Of a DNA stretch of 5,636 nt, positions 1 to 5,636 are shown piece by piece. The notes beneath the pieces are model-generated. The model saw only the letters and a program-made list of their open reading frames with translations, was not told the DNA's origin and did no database searches. The first letter of the stretch is position 1. Every line of letters begins with the position of its first letter. This DNA comes from Clostridium sp. (GTDB lineage: Bacteria > Bacillota_A > Clostridia > Lachnospirales > Lachnospiraceae), in the NCBI GenBank assembly GCA_023666975.1, contig JAMPAW010000198.1, forward strand, positions 1 through 5,636, written 5' to 3'. The translations under genes and the position numbers were made by a program.

Positions 1-42
1 CACAGTATTGAAATTTGCTACAGATATTCTTTTTAAACTCAT
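1..42 (-). CDS. 5' end of a gene leaving the window, product unknown
   Basis: An ATG at 40-42 (minus strand) is preceded by a good ribosome site, AAGGAG at 53-58, ten bases upstream. The frame is open to the window edge and gives MSLKRISVANFNTV. A candidate promoter lies upstream at 75-103. Only 14 residues are visible, so no family can be assigned. A basic start followed by an I-x-V-x-N-F pattern resembles the first beta strand of RecF/SMC-like ABC ATPases, but this is a weak hint. The gene is divergent from the 2-TM protein gene at 250, with about 200 bases between them that hold both promoters, so the two may be co-regulated. The existence of the gene is supported by the ribosome site and promoter rather than by coding length. 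Confidence 0.5.
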   Translation of the reverse strand, partial: MSLKRISVANFNTV

Positions 43-74
43 AGATTATATTCTCCTTAGTATTATTTAGTTTT

Positions 75-103
75 AGTTTACTATAGAAGTCAAATAATAT
101 CAA
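75..103 (-). promoter_or_regulatory. candidate sigma-A promoter for the leftmost gene
   Basis: Read on the minus strand, TTGATA (98-103) and TAAACT (75-80) are separated by 17 bases. The predicted start near 68 would give a short leader of about 26 bases containing the AAGGAG site. An overlapping alternative, TTGACT with an 18-base spacer to TAAATA, is also possible. The region is very AT-rich, so chance matches are likely. Confidence 0.4.
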
Positions 104-146
104 GGACATATAATACTATTTTGAAAAATAATTATAATTTGTTCTT

Positions 147-173
147 TTGAAATCATATATGACATGATATAAT
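147..173 (+). promoter_or_regulatory. candidate extended -10 promoter for the 2-TM protein gene
   Basis: A perfect TATAAT (168-173) is preceded by TG at 165-166, making an extended -10 box. A -35-like TTGAAA lies at 147-152 with a 15-base spacer (TTTGAA at 146-151 would give 16), which is short but tolerable with an extended -10. The predicted start near 180 gives a leader of about 70 bases before the ATG at 250. The -10 box lies inside a palindrome, which suggests repression. Confidence 0.55.
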
Positions 174-177
174 CATG
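163..177. promoter_or_regulatory. 15-bp palindrome over the -10 box, likely operator
   Basis: CATGATATAATCATG is a perfect inverted repeat with 6-bp arms (163-168 and 172-177) and a 3-base centre. It covers the whole -10 box of the plus-strand promoter. A further ATCAT half site lies at 152-156, so ATCAT/ATGAT motifs recur at 152, 164 and 172. This is the usual geometry for a dimeric repressor blocking RNA polymerase. No regulator gene is visible, and AT-rich DNA yields palindromes by chance. Confidence 0.4.
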
Positions 178-249
178 GTATGAACTCAAAGATGATTAAT
201 TTATTGTACTATTTGATATGACAAAAATTTATGAAGGACGATTATAAAT

Positions 250-786
250 ATGTTTAAAAGAAAAGTTGATCCTAAACTGCAAGAATATTGGGAAAGACGA
301 CTCGATATAAAGTATAATGTAGAAATCGAATATTATAAAAAACTTTGTGGAATAGAGTATGATTCTAAAGTGCTTCGTAAAAACGAAAAATGTGACAACA
401 CTAATTTGATAAGTTATGAATCATGGAAAAATAAAGTGCTGAGTAGCATTAAAAATCTTAGCTCAGGCGAATTAATAGAGTATTCCAGATTCCTAAATCA
501 ATGTGAACGTAGTAATGAAAGTAAATATGGAATATCACAGACGCTGCTTATCCCGTTTGCTATATTCTTATTAGGAGTCGGTGCTAATGTATTTAATTCG
601 CTTGTTGATCTTGGAAATACTACAATTATTACAATCCTTTTGTTTGTTGGCTTAATTGTGTATATTTTTGGAAAATTGCTTTCAACAAAAGAAGAGTCAA
701 TTAAAAAATATTTCTATCAAGACATGAAAGAAATTGTAGATGAAAAGATAAAACAATTTTTGGATAATGAAAGAGCAGGAGATTAG
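250..786 (+). CDS. small membrane protein with two C-terminal transmembrane helices, function unknown
   Basis: This encodes 178 residues. The first 90 or so are charged and predicted helical, rich in K, E, Y and N, with no signal peptide. Two hydrophobic segments follow at about residues 95-117 and 124-144, joined by a short loop with a D and an N. A charged helical tail of about 34 residues ends the protein. Both termini are therefore probably on the same, cytoplasmic, side. The start is supported by AAGGA at 234-238, eleven bases upstream, and by an extended -10 promoter. The gene is monocistronic: its TAG stop (784-786) sits in the loop of its own terminator. I do not recognise the family. 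The layout of a soluble helical domain plus a 2-TM hairpin recalls 2-TM effectors found near defence ATPases and nucleotide-sensing systems (SLATT-like), but no diagnostic motif is seen, so this is speculation from architecture and context. Confidence 0.8.
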   Translation: MFKRKVDPKLQEYWERRLDIKYNVEIEYYKKLCGIEYDSKVLRKNEKCDNTNLISYESWKNKVLSSIKNLSSGELIEYSRFLNQCERSNESKYGISQTLLIPFAIFLLGVGANVFNSLVDLGNTTIITILLFVGLIVYIFGKLLSTKEESIKKYFYQDMKEIVDEKIKQFLDNERAGD

Positions 787-807
787 CGATCCTGCTCTTT
801 CCTTTAT
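770..807 (+). terminator. intrinsic terminator, probably bidirectional
   Basis: An 11-bp perfect stem (770-780 with 790-800, GC-rich core AGCAGGA/TCCTGCT) encloses a 9-base loop and is followed by a T-rich run with two C interruptions (798-805). It ends the 2-TM protein gene, whose stop codon lies in the loop. On the minus strand the A-rich flank becomes a short T-rich tail, so it may also stop transcripts arriving from the convergent gene that ends at 848. Confidence 0.8.
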
Positions 808-847
808 AAAGTGTTTTATATGTAATATGTTAGTCTTAAAGTAAATA

Positions 848-2053
848 TTAATATATTTCATTATACCAAGAGAGTTCACATTTGAAAGTTATGCCCTCAA
901 TTAGTTTTTTTATCTCATCAACTGATATTTTGACTAAACCTATATCATTTTCTCGTTTTGCATCAACGAAATTACCTTTATAATAATAATATGTCTCATT
1001 GTCATAGCCAAGCATAATACACCATGCATTTCCAGTGGTATCATTAAGTTGTCCATCCTCAAAATTACCTATATATAATAGTCTAACAGTTCCATCCTCA
1101 GAATATATAATTCTCTGTGCTTTACCTGTATGATCACTATATTTCCCGTTTACAATATTTCCACAATAATATCCTTCTAATCGAGAATAAGTACTTACAT
1201 AATTTTTAAATGTTTGAATGTCTACTATATCATTTGGGCTTAAAGAATCGTAATTAAACGGCTGTAGATATTCACAATAAATATAATGCCAACTTTCTCC
1301 AGAATCATAATTTTCTCCACTTTTTCTATAAGATAAACTCCATACATCAACATCTGCATTTGTGGTAAACCTAATTAATTGATTATATGAATCAATATTT
1401 CCATTAACATATACTGACTCAACAATTGATTTTAAAATATTTCCTTCGTATACATTTAAAATACAATCACCATCCCAATATCTATTATTATTTATTTCTC
1501 CACAAAAAATCGTAATTTGATCATTTTCTTTATAAAAAACAGTTATCGGTTGATTTATTACATTCTCTATAAAAATACTTTCTCCAGTATCGGCGTTACT
1601 ACCCAATATATCCCCCTGTAATGCAGGTGGTTCACTAGCATATTGTGAATTATGATGTATAACCGTTTCTTTAATATAATATATAAGTTCTTCCGAAGCA
1701 TCAATCATTACAGAAGGATATAATCCATTTTCATATTCAACTATAGAAAGTCTTTTATCTATATCGTAATATTTTTCTTTGATGTCTTTAATCGAACTCT
1801 CCAATTCGATTGTGCTATTTGAAATTTTATTAACATCTTCCTGTATTTGATTTATAATTGTAGGGATAGAGAATAAATTTTTTACATTAGTAGAAAAGAA
1901 GATAATTAATGCAAAAATCATCTCACTTATTACAGTAATAACAATAGTTGAAAATGCATTTTCATTAAATATTTTTTTTCTCCATTTTTTACTTTTAGGT
2001 TTTACATTACTTTGAGACAATGTGTTTTCGTTCTTTTTCTTTTTTGAACTCAT
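848..2053 (-). CDS. membrane-anchored coiled-coil protein with MORN-like repeats, function unknown
   Basis: This encodes 401 residues if started at 2053. A very basic N-terminus (K-rich, residues 1-28) is followed by one hydrophobic helix at about 32-55, suggesting a single-pass inner membrane anchor with the bulk outside by the positive-inside rule. A probable coiled coil spans about 64-110 (heptad-like I/L/V in a run rich in E, K, D). The rest has tyrosine- and glycine-rich units resembling MORN repeats at about 183-202, 295-314, 326-345 and 357-375 (YxGxxxxGxxxxxxG type, e.g. YIGNFEDGQLNDTTGNAW). An upstream in-frame ATG at 2098 would add 15 residues, but the predicted transcription start falls on it. 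The ATG at 2053 has its own AAAAGGAAAA site about 11 bases upstream and opens with MSSKKKK. The gene is more AT-rich than the DUF262 and tape measure genes, suggesting a different origin. MORN-like repeats in bacteria have no single known function. A surface or envelope role is inference. Confidence 0.75.
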   Translation of the reverse strand: MSSKKKKNENTLSQSNVKPKSKKWRKKIFNENAFSTIVITVISEMIFALIIFFSTNVKNLFSIPTIINQIQEDVNKISNSTIELESSIKDIKEKYYDIDKRLSIVEYENGLYPSVMIDASEELIYYIKETVIHHNSQYASEPPALQGDILGSNADTGESIFIENVINQPITVFYKENDQITIFCGEINNNRYWDGDCILNVYEGNILKSIVESVYVNGNIDSYNQLIRFTTNADVDVWSLSYRKSGENYDSGESWHYIYCEYLQPFNYDSLSPNDIVDIQTFKNYVSTYSRLEGYYCGNIVNGKYSDHTGKAQRIIYSEDGTVRLLYIGNFEDGQLNDTTGNAWCIMLGYDNETYYYYKGNFVDAKRENDIGLVKISVDEIKKLIEGITFKCELSWYNEIY

Positions 2054-2104
2054 TATAATTGTTTTCCTTTTGTAATTAGCATAATTATATATTACCATCC
2101 GCTA

Positions 2105-2133
2105 ATTTTACACCACCTTTATGAAAACGTCAA
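2105..2133 (-). promoter_or_regulatory. strong sigma-A promoter for the MORN-like gene
   Basis: Read on the minus strand, TTGACG (2128-2133) and TAAAAT (2105-2110) are separated by exactly 17 bases, each matching the consensus at five of six positions. The start point is expected near 2098, on the first in-frame ATG. The AAAGGTGGTG stretch that looks like a ribosome site lies in the spacer and so would not be transcribed. This decides for the downstream start at 2053, unless the message is leaderless. Confidence 0.65.
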
Positions 2134-2234
2134 TACTTTTTTGATGAGTTATTGCAATATTGTTTTGTAACATAAAACGACAAGACAATAAATACAAGGA
2201 TTATACATGTCCCCATGTTATTTACTTCATAAAA

Positions 2235-3230
2235 TTATAAGCGTCTAATTTTATCTCTCCACCAATCCAATCGCCCTCTGACATTCTCTGATCCGCTAGT
2301 CCCAGACTGAACAAATTGCTTATATTCTTCATTAGTCTCATAACCGGCTAAGAAATCATTAATCAAATCAACCAATTTTGAGAATGACTTTTTATCCTTC
2401 GTAATCCTGTAACCGCTATAGAGAATCATCGGCGCAGATGTAACAGGAATTTTAATATCCGTGAATGTCTCATCAAATTTATCCATGGCAGCCTTTAAGG
2501 TATCAATTTTTTCTTGTGATATTGTATCGGCGTGATCTATCACAAAGGCATCAATATCTTTCGCTCTGAAAGAAATAAATTCGTGATCCTGATTTGTTTC
2601 GATTAACATAAGTGTCTGAATAATCAAATCTCTATCGCTGCCGTTTTTTCTCTGAGCTTTTGTCATAAGTTTATCCATGAATGGATGAGTGGCGAGAGAG
2701 TAGACCTTATCGCTAAAGTCGTCGGATTCATTTACAACACGAAGCAATTTTCCGTTCAGAGGTTTACCTGAGTTCTGGCGACGGAACATTTCTTTCACTT
2801 CATTGTCGGTATATTCTGACAGAGTACAAAATTCCATACTACAAGCGAGAAGGGTGACCTGTACATCTGGATCAAGCTTCTTAAACTTTTTGCCAGCAAT
2901 TTCGTATTCCTTAGAAATAGATTCTCCGTTTTCTTTGCTGATAATCTTTATATTTGGAGTATCTTTACCGAGGGCAAATTCGTTATTGATATAGCTAATA
3001 CACGTTGATGTTCTCTGTGATCCGTCAAGAGTATATATTGTATTATTTTCTTCTACTGTATAAATCGGGTTTACAGGAAATCCGGATAACAAACTATGAA
3101 TGAGCAGTGATTTCATCTTAGGAGACCACTGGCCAATCGGACGCTGTAACTTATGGGAAAAGGATATATTCCCTTTATTATACTGATTTGTTATCCATTG
3201 TAAAGTACGTTCTTTGCTTGATGTTTTCAT
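2235..3230 (-). CDS. stand-alone DUF262 family protein (ParB/GmrS-like fold)
   Basis: This encodes 331 residues. Residues about 10-90 match the N-terminal DUF262 signature: LQRPIGQW (28-35), then a helix and SGFPVNPIYTVE (49-60), then the hallmark DGSQRTST (69-76), equivalent to DGQQR in relatives. A second family block, EMFRRQNSGKPLNGKLLR (147-164), corresponds to the F-R-x-N-x-G-x-x-L region. The C-terminus is charged and ends in an RLDWWRDKIRRL helix. DUF262 has a ParB/Srx-like fold and is the GmrS half of GmrSD type IV restriction enzymes, where it is linked to NTP use and cleavage of modified DNA. Here no DUF1524/HNH (GmrD) domain is fused or adjacent, so restriction activity cannot be assumed. 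The start is secure: GGAGG lies seven bases before the ATG. The gene sits about 130 bases after the group I intron core, with its own candidate promoter. It is not closely coupled to the MORN-like gene (about 180-base gap). Confidence 0.85.
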   Translation of the reverse strand: MKTSSKERTLQWITNQYNKGNISFSHKLQRPIGQWSPKMKSLLIHSLLSGFPVNPIYTVEENNTIYTLDGSQRTSTCISYINNEFALGKDTPNIKIISKENGESISKEYEIAGKKFKKLDPDVQVTLLACSMEFCTLSEYTDNEVKEMFRRQNSGKPLNGKLLRVVNESDDFSDKVYSLATHPFMDKLMTKAQRKNGSDRDLIIQTLMLIETNQDHEFISFRAKDIDAFVIDHADTISQEKIDTLKAAMDKFDETFTDIKIPVTSAPMILYSGYRITKDKKSFSKLVDLINDFLAGYETNEEYKQFVQSGTSGSENVRGRLDWWRDKIRRL

Positions 3231-3273
3231 TATACTACCTCCGCAAGAAAACTAATAAATTTTTGATGTTTTT

Positions 3274-3302
3274 AGAGTAGCACAATGAAAGAATTTTGTA
3301 AA
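3274..3302 (-). promoter_or_regulatory. candidate promoter for the DUF262 gene
   Basis: Read on the minus strand, TTTACA (3297-3302, five of six matches) is followed after 17 bases by TACTCT (3274-3279). That -10 is poor on its own but carries the TGn extension (TGCTACTCT). The start would fall near 3267, leaving about 37 bases of leader with the GGAGG site. It lies just beyond a terminator, consistent with independent expression of the gene. Confidence 0.4.
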
Positions 3303-3313
3303 TATTCTAATTG

Positions 3314-3359
3314 AAAAAACACAATTATTTTATGATTTAGTTTATGACAAAATAATTGT
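3314..3359 (-). terminator. AT-rich intrinsic terminator after the intron
   Basis: An 11-bp perfect inverted repeat (ACAATTATTTT at 3321-3331, AAAATAATTGT at 3349-3359) has a 17-base loop. Read on the minus strand it is followed directly by GTTTTTTC (U-run from 3319-3314). It would end transcripts coming from the tape measure gene through the intron. The stem contains almost no GC, so strength is uncertain. It could instead be a protein-binding palindrome or an element end hairpin. Confidence 0.5.
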
Positions 3360-3361
3360 AA

Positions 3362-3879
3362 AACTACCATTATTCGCTTCTCGCGTTTCGCGAGGGTCAG
3401 GACTGTATATCAAAGCCACGCACAATTACGCCTGTACGGAGCCAAACCTTGTCAGTCTCTGGGGGCATTCCCATATCATATTATGACTTAGGGACTTCCC
3501 TGCTTTCAACATAAAATGAAAAACTCATTTCATGTCTACCTATCGATTACCCATTCCTTTTAGAATTCCACAGAAGTTATCTATGTAAGATAAAGTCGAA
3601 AGCCTGTGTGAATACAAAAGTATAAATTACACTTAGGATTTCTCACCATATGCATACTATATATGTTCTTTTCTGCCTTTCGGCACCATTACCGTTTGTC
3701 GTTTCCAACTCCGTTTTGGATTATATATAGCCTTTAGGGTTCCCAGCATATTCGGTTTTTATAATTTATTTCAATTAAAGGTATCCATCTTATTTAAAGT
3801 GGCGATGCTCCCGTCCGTTGGCTATATGGCGTTATTATATAGCTTTAGAGGGGTGGGCGCAGTACAATTATGCCACTGG
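3362..3879 (-). ncRNA. group I self-splicing intron within the tape measure gene
   Basis: The minus strand carries the ordered core of a group I intron. A P-like segment GAAUAUGCUGGGAACCC (3737-3753) is followed about 280 bases later by an R-like CAGAGACUGAC and then the S element GAUAUACAGUCC (3400-3411). P7 pairs GACUG (3453-3457) with CAGUC (3401-3405). P3 pairs AAACC (3754-3758) with GGUUU (3444-3448). P4 may pair UGCU (3745-3748) with AGCA (3501-3504). P9 is the CUCGC/GCGAG hairpin at 3380-3394. Peripheral hairpins include UGCC-GAAA-GGCA (3674-3685) and GCUAUAU/AUAUAGC (3821-3843). No open reading frame for a homing endonuclease lies inside. The 5' end at 3879 comes from a proposed P1. 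The 3' end is a guess between P9 and the terminator. The RNA would excise itself using guanosine and join the exons. The core assignment is firm, while the ends and subgroup (IA-like) are inference. Confidence 0.85.
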
Positions 3880-5636
3880 AACATTGTACGTTCACCAATA
3901 CCGTTTTTATTCATCAAGAAGCCGCTTAAAATACTTAATGTTCCGGATAAATCAAGTTTATCTGTCAACCAATCAAGCCCGTTACCAAGACTATTAATAA
4001 TATCTAGTACGGATTTCATGTCTTCACGATTAAATAAATTTTGCGCAATTCCTGTACCTGTTTCTTTTACTTTGTTCAATTTATAATCAATAGAATCCAT
4101 TGCGATCGCCATTTCGGCCTCTGCATTACCTGCAGAATTTGCCATAGATTCCAGTGAAGAAGTTACAGTATCAAAGTTATTTAAAATTGCTGCTACAGCT
4201 TGACCATTTCTCTTACCTGCAAGAGCCTCAAGCAATTCGGCCTGATTTTTGTCTGTGAGCTGATCATATATCTCAGAAATTTCTTGCAATAATTGGCGAG
4301 TTGACTTATACTCTGTTTTTGCCTGATCGGAAAACAAACTAATACCACCTGGGGTAGAAGCGGTTTTAGTCAAATCTGCAATTTTGCCTGATAATTCTTC
4401 TATATCACCAATGTATTCCTCGGTATCTTCGTCATATCCGCGCACCCTCATGGAAATTGTCTTTAGAACTTGCCCAGCACCAGCAGCATCCCTTGTGATT
4501 TCCACCATAGCAGTACCAAGAGCGATAGTATCTTCCAAGGTATTATTTGCTTCTGCCATGGCACTTGAAGATCTGCGAAGGAAATCTACAATATCGCCAT
4601 TATTAACGGCTTGTGTGTTACCAATGATGTTGATTTTTGACATAATTCCATCAACGACTTCATCGGTATCATCAAGACCAATTTTAAATGCTTTCATAAC
4701 AGATACAAGACCATCTGTTGCAGAATCTAAGTCCATACCTGGCGAAATAGTGGCAAACATAGAAGAGTACTTTGCCATTTTTGTAGCCGCCTCAGCTGTA
4801 TTGAAACCAAGCCGAGACCAAGCGCTTGCCTGCTCGATTATTGCCTGAGTTGTAGTCCCCATCTGTTTCGCCGTATCATTAGCAGAAAGGTAGAAATTGT
4901 ATAATTCACTAGCGGACATTTTTGCTGTCTTTTTCAAATCTACTAAAGCTGTATCCAATTCTCTTATATTAGACACACCAGTTCTAATCACTTGAACCAT
5001 TGATCCTAAAACTGCGGATGCGCTTAAATAAGAAGTTAATGATCCCATTTTGGATTTTAGATTATTAAAGAATCCAACACCAAGTTTTCCAGCTTGCTGC
5101 ATTTCTGCCTTAGTTTCTTTAATCCGCAAATTAATATCTTTAATTTCTTTCTCAGCAATATTAGATCCGCTCGTGAGACGATTTACATAACCTTCCCATT
5201 CGGCCCTTACTTCTTTTGTAACCCGTGTGTTATTTTTCAAAAGATTTTGTACCTGTACTAAAGTAGAGGTAATTCTTTCCTTTGATGCTGGTTGCATATA
5301 TTTATCATATGCTAATTTTGCTTGTTCATAAGCATTCTTTACCTGATTTAATGCAACAGATCTCTCTTTATCAGCATTCAGAATAGCCTGATTTTTCGCG
5401 TCTATAGAATCATACTCATTACTATTTATTACTCGTTGCAATTCTGCTTGTGCTTCTGTTAGTTTTTCAGTTTTTTCTGTAACCTCATCTTTTGATAAAC
5501 CTAACTTTTTGAATTGTTCTACGATTTTTTGTATTTCTAATCCGTAGTTATTTTTCGGCTCAGATTTATCTGTCATTGAAAGTTGAATTTCATGGATATC
5601 GGCTAATTGTTTTGCTTCATCTGCTATAGAATTAAG
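3822..5636 (-). CDS. phage tail tape measure protein, partial, interrupted by the intron
   Basis: The frame is open to the right edge: 20 codons precede the Met at 5576, which lacks a ribosome site, so that Met is internal and the N-terminus lies outside. Counting from that Met, residues about 15-165 are helical and rich in E, K, Q and A (probable coiled coil). At about 185-300 a PhageMin_Tail-type region follows (NIRELDTALVDLKKTAKM, then KQMGTTTQAIIEQASAWSRL, then LGF and MAKYSSMFATI). Residues 300-540 continue as helices typical of clostridial siphovirus tape measures. Tape measures set tail length and sit in the tail lumen. The exon probably ends at 3880 (within F566). The last 18 or so residues (QWHNC... 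to the stop at 3822) are intron read-through. The rest of the protein, normally hundreds of residues in this family, is not present downstream of the intron in this window. The gene signals a prophage or prophage remnant. Confidence 0.88.
   Translation of the reverse strand, partial: LNSIADEAKQLADIHEIQLSMTDKSEPKNNYGLEIQKIVEQFKKLGLSKDEVTEKTEKLTEAQAELQRVINSNEYDSIDAKNQAILNADKERSVALNQVKNAYEQAKLAYDKYMQPASKERITSTLVQVQNLLKNNTRVTKEVRAEWEGYVNRLTSGSNIAEKEIKDINLRIKETKAEMQQAGKLGVGFFNNLKSKMGSLTSYLSASAVLGSMVQVIRTGVSNIRELDTALVDLKKTAKMSASELYNFYLSANDTAKQMGTTTQAIIEQASAWSRLGFNTAEAATKMAKYSSMFATISPGMDLDSATDGLVSVMKAFKIGLDDTDEVVDGIMSKINIIGNTQAVNNGDIVDFLRRSSSAMAEANNTLEDTIALGTAMVEITRDAAGAGQVLKTISMRVRGYDEDTEEYIGDIEELSGKIADLTKTASTPGGISLFSDQAKTEYKSTRQLLQEISEIYDQLTDKNQAELLEALAGKRNGQAVAAILNNFDTVTSSLESMANSAGNAEAEMAIAMDSIDYKLNKVKETGTGIAQNLFNREDMKSVLDIINSLGNGLDWLTDKLDLSGTLSILSGFLMNKNGIGERTMFQWHNCTAPTPLKLYNNAI
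3870..3884 (-). other. proposed 5' splice site and P1 helix of the intron
   Basis: The exon end AUGUU (RNA; 3880-3884) can pair with a guide sequence GGCAU (3870-3874) across a five-base CCAGU loop, putting a U-G wobble at the exon boundary as group I introns require. Splicing after 3880 would cut within the Phe codon of ..GERTMF. A competing stem, AGUGGC/GCCACU (3872-3877 with 3798-3803), shares the guide bases. Other registers are possible. Confidence 0.4.

Noticed and set aside
697..879. 60-residue minus-strand frame between the 2-TM gene and the MORN-like gene
   Set aside because: It overlaps the 2-TM protein gene and the terminator hairpin, and is low-complexity (F, I, Y, N) from AT-rich DNA.
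2163..2217. Possible weak hairpins (ACATG/CATGT and GTTTT/AAAAC) between the DUF262 and MORN-like genes
   Set aside because: Stems are only about 5 bp and AT-rich, and no U-run follows on either strand, so a terminator or operator cannot be supported.
2803..2994. 63-residue plus-strand frame
   Set aside because: It lies wholly inside the well-supported DUF262 gene on the opposite strand and has no recognisable motif.
3362..3879. Group II intron or riboswitch as an explanation for the structured non-coding region
   Set aside because: No group II domain V pattern or 5' GUGCG was seen, while the P, R and S elements and the P7/P3 pairings of group I introns are present in order.
3799..4086. 95-residue plus-strand frame
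   Set aside because: It is antisense to the intron 5' part and the tape measure exon, and looks like a shadow of those.
4384..4848. 154-residue plus-strand frame
   Set aside because: It is antisense to the conserved tape measure region, and its serine/isoleucine-rich translation is typical of a mirror frame.
5574..5576. ATG at 5576 as the start of the tape measure gene
   Set aside because: The frame stays open for 20 more codons to the window edge with helical, tape measure-like sequence, and no ribosome site precedes this ATG.

Overview
The window looks like a piece of a low-GC Firmicutes chromosome, probably Clostridia. It is AT-rich throughout, has GGAGG/AAGGA-type ribosome sites and sigma-A-like promoters, and carries a siphovirus-type tail tape measure gene of the kind found in clostridial prophages. 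The lineage is an inference from composition and gene style, not from a marker gene.

Right side (about 3360-5636, minus strand): part of a phage tail tape measure protein (TMP). Its reading frame is open to the right edge, so the true N-terminus lies outside the window, and the Met at 5576 is internal. On its C-terminal side the frame runs into a group I self-splicing intron on the same strand. The core is readable: a P-like segment (3737-3753), an R-like segment and P7 5' strand (about 3451-3461), an S element (RNA GAUAUACAGUCC, 3400-3411), P3 strands and a P9 hairpin. The frame stops at 3822 inside the intron, as expected for a spliced gene. The expected 3' exon of the TMP is not found after the intron. 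An AT-rich intrinsic terminator (3314-3359) follows instead, and then an unrelated gene set.

Middle (848-3230, minus strand): two genes with separate promoters. The first encodes a stand-alone DUF262 protein with a DGSQR motif (ParB/GmrS-like fold family). The second encodes a single-pass membrane protein with a coiled coil and MORN-like repeats. The second gene has a very good sigma-A promoter whose predicted start point falls on the first available ATG, which argues for the internal start at 2053.

Left side (1-807): a divergent pair. A minus-strand gene starts at 42 and leaves the window after 14 codons. A plus-strand gene encodes a 178-residue protein with two membrane segments and ends in a strong GC-rich hairpin terminator that also separates it from the convergent MORN-like gene. 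The plus promoter carries an extended -10 box inside a perfect 15-bp palindrome, a likely operator.

Together, a prophage structural gene broken at a group I intron abuts a small accessory island (DUF262, MORN-like membrane protein, 2-TM protein, unknown partner). Whether that island is cargo of an IStron-like element, an insertion that used the intron as a boundary, or a decayed prophage edge cannot be decided here. It is the main question the window raises.
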